This document shows, piece by piece, positions 6,566 through 13,075 of a stretch of DNA of 19,226 nucleotides. Both the position numbers and the translations under genes were made by a program. Where the stretch lies: positions 1 to 19,226 of the forward strand of contig JBHJGO010000041.1 in the NCBI GenBank assembly GCA_050331715.1, in the 5' to 3' direction. Positions within the stretch are counted from its first letter, which is position 1; each line of letters opens with the position of its first letter. The DNA is from JBHJGO01 sp050331715. GTDB lineage: Bacteria; Cyanobacteriota; Cyanobacteriia; Cyanobacteriales; Microcoleaceae. The notes beneath the pieces are model-generated. The model was given only the letters and a program-made list of their open reading frames with translations. It was not told the DNA's origin and did no database searches.

Positions 6566-8956
6566 CTAGGCGATAGGACTAGAATTCCAAGTTGCTAGAT
6601 AGGCATCTTGGCCGCCCAAGGGATCAGGGTTGAGTGCACCCACAACCGTTGCGACATCCGGTTGAGTGATTGTTCCCAGGATCACAGCTCGGCCCTCTTT
6701 GACTGCAAATCCGTTAATTTGACCTTTGGAACCATCTGCGTCTCCGCTCTCAGTTAGCGGTGTCCAGATCAAGCGTTCCTGATAATCGGGTGTCAAACTC
6801 ACAATTGCTGGCTCTCCGAGGGTATAAGCACCCACTGGCTGGCCATTAATTGTGCGGCTGTCTCGATTTTCAATCGAGGCGGCTGAAGCACCCCCAATGT
6901 AAACGTTGCCAGCTTCATCGGCTGTGATAGAGATAGGTGTGAAACTATTGGCGTTGCCGTTGCTGAGGCGAGTCACGATAAATTGGCCCTGCTCAACTTC
7001 TCCTGTCTCATCATCAATTCTGGCGTGGAATGTAAAGGTTCCACCTCCAGCACCAGAGAAATTGTTGAATTGATCTGCCTCAACTTTTGCCGCTAGCGGT
7101 TGGGTGATATCCTGACCATCCCGCTGAAACACATTATTCCCGCCATCGGTGCGACCCAGGAAATATAGCTCCCCATCCTGACCAAAGGTAACCTGTAGTC
7201 CACGGGTATCTGCTCCCAAATTCTCACCTGTAACTTCACCAGCATTGAAGTCCCAAGTTTGCCAATTTTGATTCAGATTGGGATCAAAGGCTCTGAGAAA
7301 AGGTGTTTGTAGATTGCCAAGTACTTGGTCAAATCCAGTAACGATCACCTGTTTGGTCACGGGGTCAATTGCAATATCTGCCGGACGGATGTCAGTTCCA
7401 GTCAAGACCGTAGAAGTCAATAAATTTCCACTCGAATTCCAGAGGGTAACGGTATCTGTGCTCTCCGTCAAAGTTGCAACGGTTCCATCATTAGCTACAG
7501 CAACTTGGTCAAAGGTTCCAGGTTGTGACCATCGAACTGAGCCAGTCGTGGAGTTGAAAGCAGTGATCCCGAATTCCCCAACGGCTACATTTTTGCCACT
7601 GTCTCGCTCCATGTCAAGATCTCGAACTTCACCCCCTAAATCTGTCACTGATAGAGCCGTGGTATTGCCGCTGACCATCCGACGAATTTCTCCTGCACCA
7701 TCAAAGTTACCTGCAATTACCAGGGCATTATCGACTGGAGAAATCTCTACTTTAACCGCTGCATCATTACCAGCCGTTCCCAAATAAGTTGCTGTGGTCA
7801 GTTCAAGGTTGTTAGAGGGAACTGGAGTGGGAACCGGGGTTGGGTCAGGCGTGGGAGTAGGTTTTGGGGTGGGAACGGGGGCTGGGTCAGGGTCTGGGGT
7901 TGGGGTGGTAACTGGGTCAGGGTCAGGTGTTGGGATGGGAACTGGAGTTGGGTCAGGTGTGAGAGTTGGAACTGGATCGGGTGTTGGGGTTGGATCCGGT
8001 TCTTGGTCGGGTTCGGGAGTTGGATCTGGCGGTGGGTCTGGCGTTGGGTCAGGCGTGGGAATTGGATCAGGGTCAGGTGTTGGATTGGGTGTGGGAGTGG
8101 GACTTGGATCGGTACCCTGAAACTCAAACTGCTCTGCCGTAATGGTTTCAGCATCAATATTCTTGAGAATGGCTAGAAACTCTTCCGTTTCTCTGATTTG
8201 AACAATGGTGTCGTCTGCAAAGTCTCCAGTTCCCTGAGTAATTTCTAACTCACTGGGCCTGAGCAGATTTAATAATCCAATTCGATCAAGATTAATGTCG
8301 AAGTCAAGCATCACATCAGCATCACTCAAGCCGGAACCCCCTGTGCCCGCTCCGATAAAAATCAAATCTTCGCCTTCACCGCTGGTGATTGTATCGGCTC
8401 CGCGATCGCCCAAGAGAGTGTCATCGCCCAAGTCACCAAATAGCACATCATTTCCTGCACCCCCAGCCGCTAAGTCATTCTCTTTACCGCCATAGAGGGT
8501 GTCATTTTCCGTATTTCCGAGTAGTTCATCGGCTCCGCGATCGCCGAACAGCAGATCCTGACCAATGTCTCCAAATAGAATATCGTCTGCTTTTCCACCA
8601 GCTAAGGTATCATTTCCTTGACCGGCGTAGAGCGTGTCATTTTCTTGATTTCCGAGTAGCGAATCGTCGCCCTGGTTCCCTTGAATGCGATCATTGCCTT
8701 CTAGACCATAGATCGTGTCACCAGCGCCAAGGCCAAAAATCTCATCGGGATTTGCAGTTCCCAGAATGAAATCAGCCATTTCACTTCCCAGGGTTGGAGT
8801 GGTTTGTATTGCCAGTTCATTAGAAGAAGTAGATGATGTAAGGCTATCAATATCAAGTTCTTCAGTGGCCAAAAAAGCTGTAGTATCAATCGAATTATCA
8901 ACTGAAGAATCGATTGGAAATAGATCTGATGAGGATTCGCTAGAAAGGAGATTCAT
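6566..8956 (-). CDS. Extracellular RTX protein with Pro-Thr-Asp linker and propeller-like C-terminus
   Basis: A 796-residue protein. Residues 1-60 are Ser/Asp-rich with no Sec signal. Residues ~62-205 are RTX-type calcium-binding nonapeptides (GGAGNDVLFGDLGDDTLLGD), usual in proteins exported by type I secretion. A short folded segment (~206-281) follows. Residues ~282-385 are a PTPDP-type linker, and ~386-796 form a beta-rich domain with repeated motifs such as AVANDGTVATL, ITADEAGNVYIGG and GGQDAYLATW, like SBBP or YWTD-style propeller repeats. The order RTX first, then linker, then propeller reverses the common layout in which RTX repeats are C-terminal, so the secretion signal is not obvious. 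AGGAAG four bases before ATG 8956 supports the start. The role is probably cell-surface or matrix; no secretion partner is in the window. Two HIP1 sites fall in the RTX repeats. Confidence 0.85.
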   Translation of the reverse strand: MNLLSSESSSDLFPIDSSVDNSIDTTAFLATEELDIDSLTSSTSSNELAIQTTPTLGSEMADFILGTANPDEIFGLGAGDTIYGLEGNDRIQGNQGDDSLLGNQENDTLYAGQGNDTLAGGKADDILFGDIGQDLLFGDRGADELLGNTENDTLYGGKENDLAAGGAGNDVLFGDLGDDTLLGDRGADTITSGEGEDLIFIGAGTGGSGLSDADVMLDFDINLDRIGLLNLLRPSELEITQGTGDFADDTIVQIRETEEFLAILKNIDAETITAEQFEFQGTDPSPTPTPNPTPDPDPIPTPDPTPDPPPDPTPEPDQEPDPTPTPDPVPTLTPDPTPVPIPTPDPDPVTTPTPDPDPAPVPTPKPTPTPDPTPVPTPVPSNNLELTTATYLGTAGNDAAVKVEISPVDNALVIAGNFDGAGEIRRMVSGNTTALSVTDLGGEVRDLDMERDSGKNVAVGEFGITAFNSTTGSVRWSQPGTFDQVAVANDGTVATLTESTDTVTLWNSSGNLLTSTVLTGTDIRPADIAIDPVTKQVIVTGFDQVLGNLQTPFLRAFDPNLNQNWQTWDFNAGEVTGENLGADTRGLQVTFGQDGELYFLGRTDGGNNVFQRDGQDITQPLAAKVEADQFNNFSGAGGGTFTFHARIDDETGEVEQGQFIVTRLSNGNANSFTPISITADEAGNVYIGGASAASIENRDSRTINGQPVGAYTLGEPAIVSLTPDYQERLIWTPLTESGDADGSKGQINGFAVKEGRAVILGTITQPDVATVVGALNPDPLGGQDAYLATWNSSPIA
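7801..8113 (-). repeat. Imperfect tandem repeats encoding a Pro/Thr/Asp linker
   Basis: About 310 bp of short, variable units encode PTPDPxP-type residues (PDPTPDPPPDPTPEPDQEP and similar). The repeats are within the RTX gene and separate its calcium-binding repeats from the propeller-like domain. Such tracts vary in length by slippage or recombination. Confidence 0.85.
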
Positions 8957-9156
8957 AAAACTTCCTGTGAAAATTAAATAGGTTTCTTTTATTCCCTTCT
9001 AGTCTCAAGTAATTAATCAGGAAATTCTTCTCAAAAACCTGATGCTAAACCTGTATTATTTTATCAGTGTAAATGCTGAGATACATGCTTCAGGCGAATA
9101 CAATAACAGTCCGAGAAATTACCGTTATATGAAATTAATAGCAATCATAAATCAGT
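8957..9156. other. Non-coding upstream region of the RTX gene
   Basis: AT-rich sequence with no convincing gene. It should carry the promoter of the minus-strand RTX gene, but I cannot assign -35/-10 boxes with confidence. Near its right end, TAATAGCAATCATAAATCA (9136-9154) resembles a degenerate MITE end next to the intact end at 9157. Confidence 0.5.
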
Positions 9157-9271
9157 TATAGCAATCCTATTTCATTCATGAGAATCCAGAGAGGGGTTTG
9201 GGGACTTCGTCCCCAAAAAGGGGGCAACGCCCCCTTCAACCTCTTTTAACAAATCATTTGTGATTGCTATA
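9157..9271. mobile_element. MITE-like element, copy C (115 bp)
   Basis: It begins TATAGCAATCC and ends GTGATTGCTATA, i.e. imperfect terminal inverted repeats with TATAGCAATC at both ends and TA at the outer edge, as expected for MITEs mobilised by IS630/Tc1-type transposases. Internally there are two strong hairpins: TTTGGGGAC-TTC-GTCCCCAAA and AGGGGGC-AAC-GCCCCCT. No transposase is encoded. It abuts a second related element on its right. Confidence 0.8.
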
Positions 9272-9361
9272 TGAGAAAAGCTATGAAGGGGTTTGAAGAC
9301 TTCGTCCCTAAGGAGGGGGCATGCCCCTCCACCCCCTTCTTGCAAATCACTTGTGATTGCC
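9272..9361. mobile_element. MITE-like element, copy D (degenerate, adjoining copy C)
   Basis: It has the same internal layout as copy C: GGGGTTTGAAGACTTCGTCCC, then GGGGGCATGCCCC, then CAAATCACTTGTGATTGC. The left end is obscured by copy C and the right end has lost the final TATA (reads TGATTGCCAAATT). Both copies lie in the same orientation, giving a head-to-tail pair. Confidence 0.7.
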
Positions 9362-9620
9362 AAATTAGGTAATACCTTGAGATGAAACGGTGAATAATGA
9401 TATTGTTCATCATTCTGTGAAAACTGTTCTCTCTTAAAAGGGATTCAAAAATAATTCGACAGAATAAATCTTACCAATTCGTTTTATGGAGACTAATCCT
9501 GAAAAGGATATGGAGGGAAACCCAGATGGAGAACTATCCCTGTAGACTACTACCCTTGTATTTAGGAGAACAGACCTGTAAAATCAAAAATACTTTTTCA
9601 TAGCTTTTTTGATATCTGAC
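9362..9620. other. Non-coding upstream region of the 144-aa protein gene
   Basis: About 260 bp with no supported gene. It contains GGAGGGAAACCCAGATGG (9511-9528), purine-rich but far from a start codon. It probably includes the promoter and 5' leader of the gene at 9621. I see no known riboswitch or small-RNA motif. Confidence 0.4.
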
Positions 9621-10055
9621 ATGGATTTTTTGAGCGTAGAGCAGCCAAACTTAGACCGAAATGCTTGGCAAAACCAGCTTGACCAATTTGTTGAAAGCAA
9701 TAAAACTCTTCTAGCAGCGCTATCTTGGGGATTATATCAAGAGAGAATTGACTCAGATATGATTGTGGGAATCGATTTAAAATCTACACCTCGGTTAGTC
9801 ACTTGTTCTCAAACAGCCCTCGAAAAGCTCAATCAAGGAGTCAATAATAAGCTACAGGAGATCCTGGGTTTGATCGAGAATTTTGACCCTACTCAGGAAG
9901 TTCTGATGATCTGTATTGCTGATACTTCGGTAAAGCTAGTTTATTTTGAACCTGATCCAGCTCCCTCAGCCTGCTTTGAACAAATGGGACAAACAATCGA
10001 CGCACTACTTGAGCAGTTAGAAAATCAAATTATCCAGCAGATTAAAGTTATATAG
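9621..10055 (+). CDS. Conserved-looking 144-aa protein of unknown function
   Basis: A soluble acidic alpha/beta protein with no signal peptide or membrane segment. Residues ~15-40 are helical (WQNQLDQFVESNKTLLAALSWGL). A strand-rich middle follows (MIVGIDLKSTPRLVTC, then LNQGVNNKLQEILGLIENFDP, then EVLMICIADTSVKLVYFEP), with a helical end (CFEQMGQTIDALLEQLENQ). I recall similar cyanobacterial proteins of ~140 residues but cannot name the function with assurance; the carboxysome-associated small protein CcmS is one possibility, at low confidence. ATG 9621 is preferred over TTG 9609. The stop codon TAG (10053-10055) lies inside the first bases of a MITE (TATAGCAATC), so the last residues and stop may be supplied by the insertion. 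It probably stands alone. Confidence 0.75.
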   Translation: MDFLSVEQPNLDRNAWQNQLDQFVESNKTLLAALSWGLYQERIDSDMIVGIDLKSTPRLVTCSQTALEKLNQGVNNKLQEILGLIENFDPTQEVLMICIADTSVKLVYFEPDPAPSACFEQMGQTIDALLEQLENQIIQQIKVI

Positions 10056-10164
10056 CAATCACAAATGATTTGTGAAATAGGGGTGAAGGGTGCACCGCCC
10101 GCTTCTTGGGGACTATGTCCCCAAACCCCTTTGCTTTTTTCGTAATTGATTTAGGGCTGCTATA
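10051..10164. mobile_element. MITE-like element, copy A (114 bp)
   Basis: It starts TATAGCAATCACAAATG and ends GGGCTGCTATA, giving terminal inverted repeats of the TATAGCA type. The inside carries GGGGACTATGTCCCC, a hairpin. It shares the 3' section CTTTTTTCGTxATTGATTTAGG with copy B at the right end of the window. The element overlaps the stop codon of the upstream gene and lies 66 bp upstream of the Uma2 gene. No coding capacity. Confidence 0.8.
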
Positions 10165-10230
10165 GAATAAAACAGGTGAGGTAATGCCGGGACTTAAAGA
10201 CCTGACATAAATCTAGAGGACTTATGCACG

Positions 10231-10806
10231 ATGACAAGTCTCACTTTGAATCTAGAATCAGTTGAACTCACTGATGAGCAATTTTTTCAGCTTTGCCAGA
10301 ATAATCGAGAACTAAAATTTGAGCGCGACAGCAATGGAGATATTGTAATCATGACGCCCACTGGCGGTGAGACCAGCAACCGAAATATTGAAATCGCCTA
10401 TCAATTACAAGCCTGGAGCCGTCAGCATCGAGATTTAGGAATAGCCTTCGATTCCTCAGTTGGATTCAAGCTACCGATTGTAGCAGATCGCTCACCCGAT
10501 GCTGCTTGGGTCAATTCGGAATCCTGGAATGCTCTCAATTCTGAACAACGCTGTAAATTTGTTCCCCTTTGTCCTGATTTTGTAATTGAATTGCGTTCTC
10601 CCGGCGATCGCTTGAAAACAATTCAGGAGAAGTTGGTTGAATATATGGAAAATGGGACTCGGTTGGGGTGGCTGATTGACGCTCAGAACAAAAAAATAGA
10701 AGTTTATCGACCTGGACAACCCATAGAAATTTTGGATGCTCCTAAAACCTGTTCTGGTGAAAGCATTCTACCCGATCTTATCTTCACTTTTGAGTTGATT
10801 TGGTAA
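10231..10806 (+). CDS. Uma2-family (DUF820) restriction-endonuclease-like protein
   Basis: A 191-residue protein of the Uma2 family, a PD-(D/E)xK nuclease fold greatly expanded in cyanobacteria. Seen here: MTPTGGETSNRN (41-52), IAFDSSVGFKLP (71-82), RSPDAAWV with D90, and PDFVIELRS with D116 and E120, followed by the conserved EKLVEYMENGTRLGWLID (133-150) and VYRPG. These match the family's expected acidic core. Length is normal. Biological role is unsettled; many copies are mobile, often near MITEs, as here. The start ATG 10231 was chosen because the family's N-terminus begins shortly before the ELTDEQFFQLCQ helix. It is convergent with the hydrolase pseudogene, with only 9 bp between the two stops. 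Confidence 0.9.
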   Translation: MTSLTLNLESVELTDEQFFQLCQNNRELKFERDSNGDIVIMTPTGGETSNRNIEIAYQLQAWSRQHRDLGIAFDSSVGFKLPIVADRSPDAAWVNSESWNALNSEQRCKFVPLCPDFVIELRSPGDRLKTIQEKLVEYMENGTRLGWLIDAQNKKIEVYRPGQPIEILDAPKTCSGESILPDLIFTFELIW

Positions 10807-10815
10807 GCTGTTAAC

Positions 10816-11700
10816 TTAATCAAAAAAATTTAAAATATGGTGGCTGACAATTTCTGATTTTTCTAAATGGGGAACATGGCCGCATTTTTCAATCCAGATC
10901 AGTTGGGAGTTAGGAATTCCTTTTTGTAATTTAGCTGCATCTTTTATCCCTAGAATTCTGTCATTTTCTCCCCATAAAATTAGTGTTGGTTGCTGAATTT
11001 CTGATAACCGCTGCTGATAGCTACCGAATCCACCATTGCGGGTAAAGTTGGCTAGTGCTTTGCTCCAACCGGGGGCCTCCAGGTGTAACGCTGCACAGAT
11101 CCGGGCATCCTCTGAAGCAAATTTTGGGTCAAAATAAGCATTCTGACTGATGCTCTGCCGTACTCTGGGATTTCGCAGGAATTCTGTTGCCAGATAATCC
11201 AGCGGCGAATAGAGGAACTTACCAAGAACTGGCCCTGCACTCATCCCCGCACTATCTATTAACACCAAAGCGCGAACAGCCTCCGGATAATTCAGCACAA
11301 AATCCAACGCAACAGCTCCCCCCATTGATGCACCAACAAGTACCACTGGCTGACGAATCACCGTTTTCCAAAAGCAGTAAAGATGAGTTGTAATCGTTTC
11401 AGGGTTTTACTTCAATTGAGCATCTCGTTCTGTAAAGCCAAATCCCAATAAATCTACTGCCCAGACTGAATTTGTCTCACTCAAGCGAGGGAAGAGACGA
11501 CGATATTCAAACAGTGAACTGTCAAATCCATGTAGCAGTAACATGGGTTCTCCTGAATTTCCTTGCTGTACATAGGATGTGGTGATTGGCTCCTCTTTCA
11601 GTGGCGTCTGAATCGGTATCCGTTGAAGTTTTTGGGCAAATTCTATTGAGGGGGTTTCAGTTAGTTTTTGTACCGAGGCGGGGAGAAATTCTGGAAACAT
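10816..11700 (-). pseudogene. Alpha/beta hydrolase interrupted by an in-frame TAA
   Basis: A single reading frame of 294 codons, broken only by TAA at codon 98 (11409-11407). The first part has LLLHGFDSSLFEYRR (54-68, oxyanion loop HG) and WAVDLLGFGFTER. The second part continues in the same frame with THLYCFWKTV, then the nucleophile elbow GASMGG (Ser125), LILWGENDRIL with the likely acid, and CGHVPHLEK with the catalytic His. No bases are missing, so a single point change (TAA lies one step from Tyr TAT/TAC, Gln CAA or Lys AAA) explains it. ATG 11700 directly follows the LysE stop, so it is the third gene of a minus-strand operon. Either a recent pseudogene, a sequencing error or two separate peptides; the catalytic triad cannot be completed without readthrough. 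Confidence 0.85.
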
Positions 11701-12318
11701 TTAGGATGAGAATCGAACAGTGGCTAAAGCGATAATACCAAATGTGATGAGAACGACTCCAGAGAAATAGTTAATCCACCGCAATAATCGATGATTCAGC
11801 CGAGTTCGGAATAGGTTCACCCCGTTCACCAGTAGTAGCCACCACATGGCTGAACCCAGGAATACTCCCAGCACCAGGAGCGTCGCATCAAAGTAGTTAC
11901 TGGCGCTACTCGCTAATCCGAGCCCAGAAAATACGGCAACAAAGGAAAGAATCGTTGCTGGATTGGTCAGGGTGAGAAAAAACGTGGAAACATAGGCTCC
12001 AGCCGAGTGGCTGAGGGTTGCAGGATTTTGGGTTGGCTTTTCCAGTGCAGTTTTGACCCCCAGATAAATCAAAAATCCACCGCCAATCAGTCGAAACCAA
12101 ACACTCTGATCCTGCAAAAAATTAGAAATCAATGTCAGCCCAAAACCCGCCACACATCCATAAACTGCATCGGCAGTGGCAGCTCCTAAACCAGAGACAA
12201 AACCTGTCATCCGCCCCTCTGCCAGGGTGCGACGAATACACAGAATGCCAATCGGCCCCACAGGGGCTGCGATTGAGAGACCAATTAGTAGGCCTTTTGC
12301 GAAGAGTAAATTTTCCAT
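11701..12318 (-). CDS. LysE/RhtB-family amino-acid exporter
   Basis: A 205-residue inner-membrane protein with about six hydrophobic segments and the family N-terminus: LLIGLSIAAPVGPIGILCIRR (residues ~9-29), then TADAVYG, FLIYLGVKTAL, and FFLTLTNPATILSF (~113-126) containing the typical LTNP. It would export amino acids or related solutes by proton exchange; the substrate is not readable. I choose ATG 12318, which overlaps the stop of the Lrp-type regulator by one base (TGATG), over the TTG one codon earlier. The tight coupling suggests that the regulator controls this exporter, as known for Lrp-type regulators and exporters in other bacteria. The hydrolase follows without a gap. Confidence 0.9.
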   Translation of the reverse strand: MENLLFAKGLLIGLSIAAPVGPIGILCIRRTLAEGRMTGFVSGLGAATADAVYGCVAGFGLTLISNFLQDQSVWFRLIGGGFLIYLGVKTALEKPTQNPATLSHSAGAYVSTFFLTLTNPATILSFVAVFSGLGLASSASNYFDATLLVLGVFLGSAMWWLLLVNGVNLFRTRLNHRLLRWINYFSGVVLITFGIIALATVRFSS

Positions 12319-12788
12319 CAATCTTTTTGGGGTAATGGAATCGCGGCAGTTGTTTTTGCCGTTGACAGTGCAATTGTGGTTCGTGTTTTGAGAATGCCGT
12401 CAATCCCTTTAATTCCTTCGCTAATCACTTGCTCCAGATGGTGGGTATTCTGGCAACGAATTTTGAGCAGATAATCGTCCTCGCCCGTAACGTGGTGACA
12501 CTCCACAACCTCCACCGTGTCCTGAACCCGTTGTAGAAAACCGGAGCGGTATTGGGGGTGTTGCAGGGTGACTGCAACGAAAGCGAGCAAACTGCAATCT
12601 ACTGCATCGGGATTCACTTGAGCGGCATACCCTGAAATTACACCTCGTTCTTCCAGTCGGCGAACGCGCTCTGCGGCTGCGGGAGAGGAGAGGTTGAGAA
12701 TGGTTGCAAGTTCAGACCAGGTGATTCGACCCTGAACCATCAAACAGTGCAAAATCTTCAGGTCAGTTTCATCAAGATCAAAGGCCAT
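12318..12788 (-). CDS. Lrp/AsnC-family transcription regulator
   Basis: A 156-residue protein of standard Lrp/AsnC size. The N-terminal winged helix-turn-helix is DLDETDLKILHCLMVQGRIT (3-22), followed by WSELATILNLSSPAAAERVRRLEERGVI (24-51). The C-terminal RAM ligand-binding domain is ~66-145, with VECHHVTGEDDYLLKIRC (94-111), the G-x-x-D-Y-L signature. It probably senses an amino acid and acts as an oligomer. It is the first gene of the minus-strand unit with the LysE exporter and is divergent from the exosortase operon, so its binding site is likely in the 290-bp gap. The C-terminal extension ALSTAKTTAAIPLPQKD is short and unremarkable. Confidence 0.93.
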   Translation of the reverse strand: MAFDLDETDLKILHCLMVQGRITWSELATILNLSSPAAAERVRRLEERGVISGYAAQVNPDAVDCSLLAFVAVTLQHPQYRSGFLQRVQDTVEVVECHHVTGEDDYLLKIRCQNTHHLEQVISEGIKGIDGILKTRTTIALSTAKTTAAIPLPQKD

Positions 12789-13075
12789 TGAGAAAGTTTA
12801 CTTTGTTTATTTAGGTTTAAATTGATTCTGACATTTTAAATAAAAGTTCTTAAGAAGTAAAGGCTTGCTTTTTAAGATTGAACTAGCTGCACTGCTCTCG
12901 ACTCAATCTTGAGCCGTGATGAATTGCTTGCTATCTCGTCTGTGAGAAACTGCGGACTACTGAGCAAAACCTACTTTCAGTGGGTTGGTGGGCAACGGAA
13001 CCTGAAAAATTCCGGAATCGGACAAGTTGTGCTTGGAGTCTCGGTAAACCCCCAAGAATTATTTTCAAGATTTCT
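12789..13075. promoter_or_regulatory. Divergent promoter region with paired hairpins in the exosortase leader
   Basis: This region separates the lrp and exosortase genes. The left half is AT-rich and likely carries the lrp promoter. On the plus strand, 12968-12986 folds into an 8-bp stem (AACCTACT-TTC-AGTGGGTT, one G-T pair), and 12996-13014 into a 5-bp stem (CGGAA, loop of 9, TTCCG). They lie 60-110 bases before the exosortase start and may be a structured leader. They match no riboswitch I recognise. The downstream start ATG 13076 has a weak ribosome-binding site. Confidence 0.4.

Noticed and set aside
7801..8113. A CRISPR-like or phase-variable array
   Set aside because: The repeats are short, in frame, and encode a Pro-Thr-Asp linker within a long gene.
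7794..8120. A plus-strand frame of Gly/Val/Ser repeats
   Set aside because: It is the antisense of the Pro/Thr/Asp linker in the RTX gene; the minus-strand frame continues for 796 residues and has recognisable domains.
9172..9363. A 63-codon minus-strand frame rich in Gly/Pro
   Set aside because: It lies entirely within the two MITE copies and its sequence is the translation of their hairpins, a common false gene call in cyanobacteria.
12968..13014. A c-di-GMP, TPP or cobalamin riboswitch upstream of the exosortase
   Set aside because: The conserved bases of these classes are not present; only simple stems are seen.
12980..13075. Extended N-terminus of the exosortase from 12980
   Set aside because: The 32 extra residues are polar and lack family similarity; ATG 13076 precedes the usual N-terminal hydrophobic segment.
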